NCBI GenBank assembly: GCA_011009095.1
Contig: VTPC01008715.1
Location: 143,559-207,558 of the forward strand
DNA: 64,000 nt
Source: Ignelater luminosus
Taxonomy: Eukaryota > Arthropoda > Insecta > Coleoptera > Elateridae
Direction: 5' to 3'
Below are positions 47,078-63,402 of this stretch, in pieces. The notes beneath the pieces are model-generated. The model made no database searches, had not been told where the DNA came from, and was given only the letters and a program-made list of their open reading frames with translations. The stretch's first letter is position 1. Each line of letters starts with the position of its first letter. Position numbers and translations under genes: made by a program.

Positions 47078-47655
47078 CAGTGTGTAAAGCGATGGGATAT
47101 AGAAAAGGAAAAATTCTTTTATTATTGGTCTTAGGACAAAATGTCACTTGTTAAAATTTTCTGCTTGTTTCAAAATCTCCAATAATGGTAATACAATTTC
47201 GATGTTACCAACAATAATGAAAAAAATTTTAAAAAACGCATTATTTTAGAATAAGAAACGACTAAGTTCCAAATTTACTCAAACATCAGATTGCCATGTT
47301 TCAAACTGCACCTGCAAAAAAAGCTAACATGATTTTTTAATTTAATTTAAAAGCATTGTTTTTCAATAAAAAAGCGACTGAGTTTCAAATTTGTTAAAAC
47401 ATCGTGTTAGCTTTTTTGCAGATGCAGTTCAACCATGGCAATCTGATTTTCGAGTAAATTTCAAACTTGTCATTTTTTATTCTAAAATAATGCGTTTTTT
47501 TAAATTTTTTTCATTATTGTTGGTAACATCAAAATTGTATTACCATTATTGGAGGTTTTGAAATAAGCAGAAAATTTTATCAAGAGTAACATTTTGTCGT
47601 AAGACCAATAATAAAAAAAATTTTTCTCTTACGTGCCCCATCACTTTACATAAAA
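47078..47655. mobile_element. Palindromic foldback element, third family
   Basis: Left end TA-CAGTGTGTAAAGCGATGGG. The right arm read inverted ends ATGTAAAGTGATGGGG, so its last bases have decayed. Arms of ~270 bp share ATTATTGGTCTTA, TTGTTGGTAACATC and GCAATCTGAT-type words, with a very short spacer. It has the same terminal CAGTGTGT as the elements at 12618, 37455 and 53137, but the interior is different. Confidence 0.75.
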
Positions 47656-48844
47656 CAATTTGAAATAATAAAATCCCTTGTACATATTAAGAATTGCAAC
47701 TTTATAATGAAAAATCTGTCATATTGGAAGGAAAAATAAATAGTAATCTGTAACCCATCATCCCAGATTGCATTTGATTATAGAATATTTTAGATGTTAG
47801 TTGGCCACTATGAATGCACTTTGTTACTATTGCCATAGTAAGTCTCATTTCTTTTGTTAGAATTAATTATTAAGATGATTAGATCAAAGTAGAATAAAGT
47901 AAAATAAAATATATTTAGTTTTAATATGCTTTTAATTGAGCACAAAATAACACACACAACACAGTTTTATATTATGTCAAATTAATTATTTTACATACTG
48001 TTACCCACTAGATAATTATAAATTTTCTCAACATCTTTCAATGAACATTACTGTTTCGAAAATAACAAATTATAAAAGCATCTTTTAAAATTAATAGATT
48101 GTTGCTAATATAACCCAATTTCCTTTGCATTTAAAACGTAAATAGTTCTAGTACAGCAAATTACAATTGGCATTTTTGTAATCACCTTAATGGAAACTTG
48201 AGACAAGCAGCAAGAGAATACCGGTTTCAAAGGCTTGTAACTCCTTCATTAAAAAATTCAGGCCTATATTCACATAACATTTTTTTTCTTAAGATTGAAT
48301 AAGCTTTCATCTGCCAAAGTTTGCCATAGTGCTAATAAATCGCCCTGTATAGCAGTTTCAATTTATATCAATATTATTAAGCATTTGTTAAATAAAAATC
48401 ATTAAAATCTGTTTTCATAGCCATACTGCAGAAATGGGGATTCTATAAATTCTATTGTATTTTATATAGGGACATTTGCTTAGTACTTTAAATAAACTAC
48501 TATGCGTTTCACTTTGAGAATACAGAACAGTAGACCTATAGACCTAAAAAGAATTTAAAGAATTGATTGTACGTATTTAAAAATAATTGAAGTTAGAGCC
48601 ATTCTATGTGGCAAGCTCTAGTACTAAGAATGTGAAGGCACATTCCATGAAAGGGTAATGCTTTCTCTTACCATTTACTTTTTATTAAGGTTCATAAATA
48701 ATCATTATTTAGTGAACCTTGACTTTTTATTCATGCAAAGTTAAAAAAGAAACACTTATGTGATCACTAATCAGATAGTACATATATCTGAGCATATAAA
48801 ATAATATACACATTTTGATATTTATGACTGACATTGAAGATCAT

Positions 48845-48868
48845 CATTTTATTACTAGTAATAAAATG
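48845..48868. repeat. Perfect 24-bp palindrome
   Basis: Twelve bases CATTTTATTACT followed directly by their exact reverse complement. Function unknown. Confidence 0.8.
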
Positions 48869-50898
48869 TTTACATTATGTTACTAATAATGTCATCAAAA
48901 AGCATATAAAGTGAAAAAAGTACATGAGTGATAGGAAATTATATACAACTATTCCAAATTGTCAGATTGTAACCAATAAATAAATAATCACCAACGTAAA
49001 TTTTTCATTTCATAGGATATGCAGATTGGGTTACTTTTTGATGGCTCATTATAAGAGCATTATGCTTACGATACTTATATTTTAAATTCAAAACTCCCAG
49101 ACTACAAACGTCAAATGCAAAATTCAAAGATTTTGTCAGTTTAAATTTTAATTTCTATTGTAGGAAAATTCCTAGAAGTCCCCTGTCTAAAGAATCAATT
49201 AGAATGGTACAACTTGAAAAGCCTGTTTCAATCATAATAAAAGTAACCTCAAATTTTGATAAATATTATGCCACAAAAAGGAGGTTTTTTTCTGTCAAGA
49301 ATGGCACTAACATTTTATAATACAACAGAATACAAAGGGACTTTTAAGAGAATCAACTATTTCCAATAATTTATTGTAGTAATATTGATTACATTGGATA
49401 CAACATATAAAACCGTACAATATAAATTTTATTTTGTCAGTAAATGAGACAATGCTTTTACAATTATAAATCTTATTGGTTGTTAAGCATGTAGTAGGAG
49501 GAGCCAAAGGACTTCTAAGATTTCTTTGAAAATAACTGCAAACACTAATAGTGTTTTCAACTCACCGCTCTCGGAGTACTCTGCAAATGAAATGTTCAAT
49601 TTGTCCACTCAACTTGCTCTTACTGCAATCTGCGTGTTCGATTGAACTTAGCACTCAATTAAAAATCACTCCCAAAGTGCTCGCTGTTGCTCTGACTCAC
49701 AAGACAGGTCAACACGGAGCAATCTGCATCATTTGCTATACATAACCTTGTTTTTCTATCATAACACAGCATCAATGAACGTGTTTTTGTTGTAATTAGC
49801 AGGTCGTGAGAATTCTTATTGTTTTGAACATAAAAATGCTGCCACAAAGCACCAAACATCCAAACCTTTTTTGCTGCTAGAATCTAAAATGCACATAACC
49901 TTCAATATTTCTAAACATCCTCAACTTTTCTGTTTGTTTGTCTCAACTGAGCAAATACTAAAGGAGTAGCGACGTATTTGCATAATTCTCGAGCACTCTG
50001 AGAGAGGGATGAATCGAAAATGCTATAATTTTGTATGCTTGAAGAAAAAGAATAATGTCACTTGGAGCAAAACATCCTTTTGTGTTTCACATTTTGCACT
50101 GCCTTAGTAGCAAACTAGGTGTTCAACACAAAAAGTTCCTTAATAAAATTAAAAACTAATAAAATGTACATTGACAGTCAGTTGAAAGTTAACAGATTGA
50201 TATCATCTTTTGTAGGCCATCGTAAAATGGGTTCTTAAGAAATTAGAAGTAGAAAAATATGTCAAATTAATCAATGACAAAATATACCTAAAGATTATTT
50301 GGCCCACAAAGCCTGTATCAAACAATATCAATATTAGCAAAATAGTAGCTTGGAGTCATGTACTTTCAAGCAACCAGCAATGTACAATGAATAATTAAAA
50401 CTTTTGTATCTGTTCAAAACATTTTCTTTTATTGAATATTTGACAACTTAAGAATATATGCCATAAACAAGTTATTTCAAGACTTGTACTTTAACATATT
50501 TAAAAATGTATAAATATTTATCTGAATTAGCTATAAACATAAGAATAAGATACCAAACTCAAATAAGTAAATAAAATTAAAAATTTATTTACAATTACAT
50601 TAAAACTGTAGGTATTTACATAAATGTAAAATCAATTACATACCTTAAACCATTCCTACTTAATAATTAATAATATAATCTACCATTAACATTTTAGTTA
50701 AAGAAACAAGAAATGCATGAAAACCTGAATCTTAAATAATTTCAGCTATATATCAACGTCAAACATCACAAAATTTGTAAAAATAATGTGTAAACACTAA
50801 ATATTATTTTGAGAAATAATGGACATTTTTGTAACAAGCTTTATAACAATTGAAAAGAAAATTAATTATTTTTGTATTCAATTATGCTGTGTAAGATA

Positions 50899-50935
50899 AT
50901 TAATAATAATAATAATAATAATGATGATGATGATC
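50899..50935. repeat. Compound microsatellite (TAA)n(GAT)n
   Basis: About eight TAA units run into about four GAT units in the downstream flank of the zinc-finger gene. Confidence 0.9.
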
Positions 50936-51005
50936 TGTCTAACACTATTATAAAAAAGAAGAATCTACACTGTATACTGAATATCTACATCCACAAATTG
51001 TTATG

Positions 51006-51011
51006 TTTATT
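51006..51011 (-). other. Candidate polyadenylation signal of the zinc-finger gene
   Basis: AATAAA on the minus strand about 220 bp after the stop codon (about 105 bp after it if the 3' UTR intron is removed). Confidence 0.45.
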
Positions 51012-51092
51012 TCACATTTCAATATGCCCCTAATAGTTACATTCCACCATATTTGACAATTCTTGTATTCTTGTAATTTGGCCACTAATTTC

Positions 51093-51207
51093 CTGGAAAA
51101 ATAAAAATGTAACATTTAAATAAAGAATTGTAAAATGTTATACCACAAAGATACTGTATATTCAACAAGAGCAATATAATGCTTAACTAGTTCCAGTAAT
51201 TTCTTAC
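51093..51207 (-). other. Probable 3' UTR intron of the zinc-finger gene
   Basis: On the minus strand CTCG-GTAAGA lies 24 nt after the TAA stop, and TTTTTATTTTTCCAG ends at 51093. Both sites are strong. The stop is too near the junction (<50 nt) to trigger junction-dependent decay. Confidence 0.55.
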
Positions 51208-51231
51208 CGAGGATAATTCCTGAAGAATCGC

Positions 51232-55742
<4,511 letters not shown>

Positions 55743-58700
55743 TTTGTATATATATTTTCAGCTTTACTAAAGATAAATTAATAGATAAGAATTAAACTGT
55801 ACACTTAATGTATCAGAAATGTTTCTTTTTTAAAAGTAGTGTAACTGATTGGAGGAATTTCTCGCGACATAATTTAACATATTCGAGTATGTGAGCATAT
55901 GTAATATTTGCATTTTTTGTAAGAAACAGTATGAAATCATATGCGTATATACATGAATATACCCTCATAGTGAATAGGGTATGTGCAATTTTTGAGGTTA
56001 GGATAAATAATTATTGTAAATTCTTTATTCTTAAAAAATGACACTATACTGACCACAACATACTTTTTCATTTTTGCAAGAGATTTGTTTGTAGCAAATA
56101 ATTAAGTAGAGGGGGTATATTTGTTGATACCATACCCTAACTTCCAAGTGCATTGTGAAAGATTCCTCTTAAATTTCCCTAATAAGACATCTGCACATGA
56201 TATGGTTTCAAAGTTATTTAGCTTGAAGTATAAACAAAATCAAGAGCTGCAAAATATTTGCTGGATATTTGACAATTCATTGCTTTAATCAAATTTTGAT
56301 TGCACAGAAAATGCCGAGGTAAAATATTACTCCACAAATGAGATATAAAAATGTTAGGTTAGATTATACAATGTTAATACTCCGAAATGAAAAATCACAT
56401 AATTTTCGTCATGTGCTGCAGATGCCTTACAGCATAAGATGAAGTTTAAGATTAGAGTCACTAAAATATTAGAAAAATGCTTTTGTTGCTATCTGATTTC
56501 CTTTATGAAACTTAGGCCCAACATTTTCTATTCTCAATTGACTGAGAAAGTGTGATGTCATGGGCCAGTATTGTTATGGTAACATGTTCTAAACAAACCA
56601 AGATGACGACACTATTTGCGCAGTAAATTAATTTTAATCAGAGGTTTATTGCCAAGGATGTAATTATGACAACAATTATATCTATAGAAATAAGCCTCTG
56701 ATTAAGGTTACTTAATGATGAAAAACTCGCGTCTTAAACATAATATAAAGTTCCGGTATAATTAATTGTATCAATTAATAAATTAATAAGTAGATGAGCT
56801 AGATCTTACTCTGCTCAATAATCTCCAGAGACAAAAGAATAACTATATACAACGTTATACCACTGGAAAGCAATCAAAACATTCCATTAAGAAAACTAAG
56901 GTCTGTCACTGTGTAATGAAACAACACACAAAAATTTTAAGAAATAAAAACAGCACTAAATTTGATTCCCACACTAAGCCAATTCTTTTTCGATTTAATC
57001 CATTTTTTATTTCTTACTGTTTCCAAGATTTCAATCACTCCAATTTTGAACACACTGTGTATACAGCGAGCGGCAAAACTGCAAAAATCCTCAAATACAC
57101 ATTTTCATTCAATTCCCAATCATCATTTGTTTTTGAATGGCAACGTCTTTATAATTCAGATAGAGAAATTTCTTTTAATTTTCATGATATAACATTTGAT
57201 AGCCTTAACTTTAAATATATTGTCGCAGAAATCAGTTTATCCAACTTGCATTTTTATGATTTTGGTCAATATGCTGCTATTATGGTTCTTGACTATCACG
57301 GTTACCTCGTAGGCTGTAATCCAATAACGCGACGTAGTAAGATATGCCACACTCATAGCTTATTTACCAGCAATGTGTGTTGACATATGTAATGATGTCA
57401 AATTATCAATTGACTCGCATATTAGACAACTGTTTCGTCTAAGAACGTTGACTATTACTAAAATTATTACACAAGTAATTTTATGATACTATCATTATGA
57501 GTAATTTATAATTTCAAAAAAAAATTTAATAAATCATTCAGATATTCTTCCTAACTTTGACAAATAGCAAGACTTATTAATTCTAGTTAACAAAGAAATT
57601 TGTATGTCTTTAATCTGTCATATTTGTAATTTTACATTTGGGGTCAGTGTATGTTAGCTTCATATTGCTAATTCTTATATAAAAGTAGACTTCGGGTACA
57701 TTTTTATTTAATTCTAATAAGAAAGGGAGTAATCAAAATCTAAATTACAATCCCTTAATTTTATATACGTAGTAGCATATAATGATCACTGTTTTTTCTT
57801 ATTATTATTTTTGCCTTACTACGTTTTGGTAGTGCTAATGAGGAATATCATTATTCAAATCAAGATCTTTTTGGGCTGTATCTCATAGTAAAATAGAAAA
57901 CAATTGCAAAAGCATTTTTTTATTTTGTATTCAGTGTCAGTGTCAAGTTACTTGGAACTTTTTTTTTTACGGAAAAACTAAAATGAAAATAAACAACTTT
58001 TTGTATTTTTTATTATTAAACTGTAAGGGCCGTCTGACACGGTGTTAAATTTGATGTCAAAATTGACTACAATTGAAATCTGACATCGTTGTATCGTTTT
58101 ACACACAGAATTAACATTATTTTAAAACATGTTCTAAATATTTCTTTGTCAAATTTTTAAATACAGTTTTGACGTTAAAAGTGCTGTATGCAACAATGAC
58201 AGATTTCAATGAAGAAATTGTAGTCAATTTTGACGTCAAATTTAACATCGTGTCAGACGACCCTAAGTAACAATGCCTCACAAATCAGTTTGTTTGAACC
58301 TAGAACCTAGAGCAGAAGGCTTTGACATATATTTTAATTCAAATACACTTCACATTCACTACATGCGTCATACAATAATTTTAAATTTGTATGGTACATA
58401 AACATAATGGATAAATGATTTAAATTAGTTTATCAGCATAAGATAAATATTATTAGAGGAAAATTACTTATTACTTTTATTTCCAATCTGTTATTGAAAT
58501 ACCTTACTCTCCTACCTAATAATGTGTAATACATGTAATTAATTATTAATTGTATATTTATATTTTCATCAAATGAATAACAAAACTTAAATAATCTATT
58601 TCTATCTCCTTTATTCTGCATCATGTTTCATTACTGGCATGTAATAGGAGTTGCATAAACATGAACTTAAAAGTTTTGATTAGGTTATTAAACTTGAATA

Positions 58701-59900
58701 ATAAATACCAGGGAAATAATTTTCTATCAGTTCTTCCTCTACTAAAAATTTTACTACAAGTAGTTATTCTTTAACTTATTTATCAATATTAGTTTCAAAA
58801 TAGAATTTCCAATGCACTTTATCCTATCGTTTCCATGCTACACAAATAGATTAATATCGTTTGCTTTGATAATTAAAATTTACATCGATTCACCACAAGA
58901 TTGGAACTAGAAATAATTAGCATGAAGATATGTTACTGGAATAAGAACAACCAAAAGTATTTTAATAAATCGAGAACTTCCATCTTTTTAATGAAATTAC
59001 GAATTACCCTAATTTTACTTATAAAAACTAGATTTGTATACATTTACAAAATAATTCTGTAGTTTATGGCATTAAACTAGAAAGAAAACGTATGATAGAT
59101 AAATCGTAAGTATTTACTTAGAAAACACTAACGTGAAACACATCATTATTGTGACGTTCTGATTTTAAATCTTATTATTATACTCAAATAACCTGATTCT
59201 TCAGTTAATGATGCATTTGAACTTGAAATTCAAAATATACTAAATAAAGTTTTATTATTATTAACCTGTAAAAACTATGCAATAATTTATTATAAGATTA
59301 TTAAATTACTGATGTAATTTTGTAAAATTTATTCACATTCCTGGACATATTTTAATCATGAAAGAGAAGTAAATAAAGACTGGTTAAGCATTACACTACA
59401 TCAACAAATATAGCAGGTAAATACTTGACTATTTGAAGGTCCATTCCTTTAAATGTAATTAAGTTGTAGCTTTTTCTTGCTAATGACCTGAATATTACAC
59501 AGAACTACCATTAAACAGGACACATTCGTTAACCGTTTCTTATAAATCCAAGCAGTTTATAATAAGTAAGCATACGTTTGCAATATTTTATAAAAGAAGT
59601 AAAAATGACTGCAACTCAATATTTACACCACGATTACGTGTATAACTACTTTTCCAACTTTCACGTTTAAATTGCCAATGTTAGTTTTTAGCAGGTTATA
59701 ATTTGATAATCCCAAAAAAGCTTGAAACTATTTATTTATCCATACAATAACAAGATATAGAAGTATGTTGTACTTACGCCCCTAAAATGTTGTCAACCGT
59801 TTTATCACGTATATAAATAAAATGGTGGATGGACTAGTTTCCAGGCGCGGCCAACATCCCAACAAAATATTCTTAGCGTGTATGCGCACTGCTTGCTGCG
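55743..59900. other. Intergenic DNA between the zinc-finger gene and IFT54
   Basis: The two genes are divergent, so promoters of both lie here. The MITE at 58027-58263 is the only clear element. A 155-codon open frame at 56916-57383 has no recognisable similarity and is not annotated as a gene. Confidence 0.45.
58027..58263. mobile_element. PIF/Harbinger-type MITE (237 bp)
   Basis: TAA on both sides (58024-58026 and 58264-58266), the 3-bp target typical of PIF/Harbinger. Terminal inverted repeats of ~50 bp with few mismatches begin GGGCCGTCTGACACGGTG (left) and GGGTCGTCTGACACGATG (right, inverted). Both continue TTAAATTTGA-GTCAAAATTG. No coding sequence. Confidence 0.8.
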
Positions 59901-59924
59901 GCGACTGTCAGTGTCACGTGATAG

Positions 59925-59940
59925 GTAACCATGAGGTAAC
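59925..59940. promoter_or_regulatory. RFX X-box-like site upstream of IFT54
   Basis: GTAACC-ATGA-GGTAAC: both half-sites fit the X-box pattern (GTNRCC and RGYAAC), with a 4-bp spacer where 1-3 is usual. A second AGCAAC follows at 59942-59947 and a CACGTG E-box lies at 59915-59920. It is 90-105 bp upstream of the IFT54 ATG, the position expected for RFX control of ciliary genes. Confidence 0.5.
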
Positions 59941-60029
59941 TAAGCAACGGACAATAACAACAACGAGAAGGAAAAATTTAAAGATTTCGTGGAATAAATG
60001 TCAGCAAGACAGTTAAAGTTCTTTTAAAG

Positions 60030-63000
60030 ATGTCAAACGAAGCAGATGCACAGACAATACAGAAAACCCAAAAAATGTTGGGGAAATACATTAAAAAACC
60101 ACCTTTAACGGAAAAACTATTAAAAAAGCCACCATTTCGTTTCCTACACGACGTTGTAAATAGTATAATAAGAGAAACTGGCTTTTTAAAAGGTTTATAT
60201 AGTGAACGAGAATTAGTTTCAGAAAATGTAAAGGAAAAGGATGACAAAATTGCATTTCTAAATAAATTAATTGAAGCAACAAGTATGTATATTTTATATT
60301 TACTTCTAAAACTAATCCTGCATTCTAATTTTTTTCTTTTCTGACTTTTAAATAAGATAATCATTTAATATATATAACTTATAAGTTGTGATCAGGTTGT
60401 TTACTGTTAATTAAAATTTATTAAAATGCATTTTGTAAGTATTATTGCAAATAATCTTAATAATACTATCGAATGTAATGGATGAAGGAAATACATATTT
60501 CATGTGACAATAAACCTATTCATTTTAAAGAATTCAGCATATTTGCAATGTTGGAATATAAGGTGAAGAAAGATGACTGTAAAAACCATATGCTTTTAGC
60601 ACTGCCCTTAATTATTACATTTTTGGAACAGATCTAATTAAGATGAAAAGGACAATATAGCACTGCTAAAAATAAATTTGTTATTAATCTTTTATATTAC
60701 AGCAATCCTATGCCGATCAGAGTCCTAATTTTTATATGTTTGCTAATTTTAATAATTCTTATTACAGAGGCAATAACAGGAATAGAACTGGCAGTACGTG
60801 CTAGTAAAGTAATAGCTGGACTGGAATCTGCAGAAACAAACTTATTTTTGCAAGCAATTGGAACTGCTTTAGACAAAAAGTTGGATAGTTCCCAATATAT
60901 AACTCAATTAAAATCAGAAAAGAAATTAAAAAGTCAAACAAATGCCCAAGCAAATGATAAAACGGCAAAGCATGATAAAATAAAGGAAAAACATGAAAAG
61001 CAGGAAGGCAAGAAGAAAGTACCTGTAACTACAACAAAGAATGCTGGAAAAACAACTGATAGAAGTAAAGGCACTAAAATACCCTCTTCAAAAGATTCAA
61101 TGGAAAGTACAAGAAATGAAAAAGCAAAACTAAAAACCAAAAAGCCAAAAGAGAAAACAATTACTCCTCGTGTAGCTGCAACAAAGACAGTAAAGACAAA
61201 AGATGTTAAAGAAGTTGTAAATGATGAAAAAAACACTAATGTACAAGATATATTGGATGAGACAGATAAAAATGAAATGAAAGAAAAACTTGTACCGCTG
61301 AATACTGAAACTAGCATTCCACAGAAAGAAGAATTAGGCAATAATTTACTAGGACACGATGAAATTATAATTACTAATAATGATGATAAAAATATTATAC
61401 AGCAAACAGCAGCTGAAGATTTATATAACAATGAACAACATATTGAAGTTCCAGTATCTAATGCTATGGCAAGACTTAATTCTGCATTATCAAAGAAGGA
61501 AGATGAACAAACAACTGAAATGGTAACTCTAAAAGAAACTAAACCTGAACGACTTAAATCTGCAAGACCAAAAACTGGTGCTTTAAAAGCTGATCAAGAA
61601 ATAGTCCCATCCATTTCTACACAACCAGTTAAAGAAGTAACCCAACCAGCTTCTACACAACTACTTGAAAATAGCAGTGACAAACCATATGGTAAGTATG
61701 CTCTTAAACTAGAAGAAAAAAGGGGGGCGAAATTAGCAACAGTGGCAAACACAACGATACTCAAATAAAGAAGTTTACAGTGGTTCACATTCAAGCTCCG
61801 ATAATTTATCACAATGCATTTCTGATAGGTGGGGCTTCCATCACAATTCTTTTTTTTTTTTGTAAAAGTCAATAAATCAGTCTACTCTATGTCTATGATA
61901 TATGTATTTTAAATTACTTAATCTAAGAATCAAATCAAACATAGATTATAAATAGTCAACACTTCACTGTTATGTTACATTGAGCAACAAGTGTGTAAAT
62001 GAATGTTAGTGTTCATTCACATGTGTTCAAGCTGTAACCATAACATTCTTTTAAAGCACTGTTCAAATATCGACAATGAATGCATCAAGTCTACACTATG
62101 TGCTAATGGCATCTTGATATGTTATGGATTACGAGCCCTTTTCACATTGCAAAGTTACAGTTATAATTTGCCAATGAAAATAGAGAAATAAAGACTTTGA
62201 TAGTTAATTATGAGTAATGTTAGGTGGTTTTAGGTTTTTGACACCCACCAATTCCCTACTCATGCTGTTTGCACTGGTAGGGTATTGTGCGCGCATTTAT
62301 TTTATATGTATAAGAATAAATGGGGAACTATGGAGGAAGTTTATTTCTGAATTGGTTGTCTAAAACCGTCTAACACTAATTATGAGATTTTCAGATTCAT
62401 GTGCAGTATTAAATCTTATCTTATATCTAATAAAATAATAATAAAGTCTTTTGTGTTTAGAAGATCTTGTAGCCCCACAAGTATAGAAATTAGCGTAAAG
62501 AATAAAATTATAATTAGTAAAAGTCTTGCTTATTATAGTACAATAAATCAAGAAAAGTAAATACAGTCAAACCTTGAATTGCAAGCATAATTCATTCCAG
62601 AAACGTGCTCGTAATCCAAGCAGCATGTACGTACTACTCGTATTGCAAGATCTCGCTCATACATCAAGTTAAAACTTATTAAAATTTTTTGCTCGTCTTC
62701 CAAAACACTCTCAATCCACGGTTTGACTGTATATCCCTAATCACAAAAGAATATCCCATGTCATTAATTTGTATTGCAAGTCCCAACCTACCTTGTTCGG
62801 CACATTGATACACTTTAGACAAAGATATGTATGTAAATGTATATATGCACCAAGTAAAGTATCAGAACTTGCAAATTAATGATGCGATGGTATTCTCTCA
62901 TGATTAGAGGTGCAGATTAGTAAAGCAGAAAAGTCTTATCCATAGAATTGTTGTTACAGGAGTTACAAGGTTTTCCAATTATACTAACAATATATAAAGT

Positions 63001-63372
63001 ATGAAATAAAATCTACATGTACACAAATAATGATTTCAGTACGTCCAAGAAGTTCACTTAGACCTCCAAGTGTACGACCCTCCAGTGCAAGACCTGGTGC
63101 TCCTCGATTACGAAGTGATACTTCTTTACCCGAAGGAGAAGTAATACCACTAGGAAAGGTCAATGTTATAGTGGAGAGTTACAATAATAAAGATTTAGAT
63201 GAAGAAGAAACAGTAACCATACAAGCAGCATCAGAACCAGATTATCAGGCACCGATTTTACAATTGCCAACAGATAAAGGTCATCTTGTAGAACAAATAT
63301 TGGAACAAATACAGCAAAGTGATGTTGTGGAACATACAAAACCTAGTGTCAATATTGAATGGGAACAAGATG
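60030..63372 (+). CDS. IFT54: Intraflagellar transport protein IFT54 / TRAF3IP1 (5' part, gene runs off window)
   Basis: IFT-B complex subunit required for cilium assembly; the N-terminal calponin-homology-like domain binds tubulin/microtubules. Exons are 60030-60282, 60768-61691 and 63040-63372 (503 codons); exon 3 ends in a GTAAGA donor, so more exons follow. Exon 1 is diagnostic: LGKYIKKPPLTEKLLKKPPF then RFLHDVV...GFLKGLY matches remembered TRAF3IP1. Exon 2 finishes that domain (NLFLQAIGTALDKKL) and becomes Lys/Glu-rich (KTAKHDKIKEKHEKQEGKK), the usual MIP-T3 middle region. Exon 3 has the PRSSLRPPSVRPSSARPG segment and an acidic stretch that normally precede the C-terminal coiled coil, which is not in view. 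Exon 2 begins at the ATTACAG acceptor (60767), not at the upstream ATG at 60710, because only this keeps the domain in frame. Confidence 0.92.
60283..60767. other. IFT54 intron 1, nothing recognised
   Basis: A 485-bp AT-rich intron; no repeats or coding sequence seen. A TTATATTACAG near 60712 is an alternative acceptor-like site. Confidence 0.6.
62205..62386. mobile_element. MITE with 10-bp flanking duplication
   Basis: TAATTATGAG at 62205-62214 and 62377-62386 flanks a 162-bp insert. Its ends are partly inverted: ATGTTAGGTGGTTTTAG left and GTGTTAGACGGTTTTAG right (inverted), each followed by CCAATTC. A 9-10-bp duplication would suit a Mutator-like element. Confidence 0.6.
62564..62729. mobile_element. 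Pogo/Tc1-type MITE (166 bp)
   Basis: TA on both sides (62562-62563 and 62730-62731), ends CAGTCAAACCTTGAATTG and CAGTCAAACCGTGGATTG (inverted). Terminal CAGTCAAACC is typical of pogo-like elements. Non-coding. Confidence 0.7.
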
Positions 63373-63402
63373 GTAAGAAGTTGTTCATAATAATTAACAC
63401 TG

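Larger units (their letters stand above)
47656..51005. other. Intergenic DNA between Bicaudal-D and the zinc-finger gene
   Basis: AT-rich, no genes recognised. It contains an orphan CGCCCTGTATA end near 48343, the perfect palindrome at 48845-48868 and (TAA)n/(GAT)n at 50899-50935. Confidence 0.4.
61692..63039. other. IFT54 intron 2 with two MITEs
   Basis: A 1,348-bp intron (GTAAGT donor; TGATTTCAG acceptor) containing the MITEs at 62215-62376 and 62564-62729. The remainder is AT-rich with a poly(T) run near 61850. Confidence 0.7.

Noticed and set aside
56916..57383. 155-codon plus-strand open frame upstream of the zinc-finger gene
   Set aside because: Composition is Phe/Ser/Asn-rich as expected from AT-rich DNA. 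No domain, splice context or recognisable similarity. It includes a transposon-end-like ACACACTGTGTATA near 57048.
59822..60016. 64-codon open frame just upstream of IFT54
   Set aside because: It ends before the IFT54 ATG and overlaps the X-box-like motifs; more likely 5' UTR/promoter than an upstream gene.
60710..60767. Alternative start of IFT54 exon 2 at an ATG with a hydrophobic, signal-like stretch
   Set aside because: The stretch is intron sequence: removing it at the ATTACAG acceptor joins exon 1 in frame and completes the conserved N-terminal domain.
60934..61431. 165-codon minus-strand open frame
   Set aside because: It is the antisense of the Lys/Glu-rich IFT54 exon 2, which automatically reads as Phe/Ser/Leu-rich sequence.
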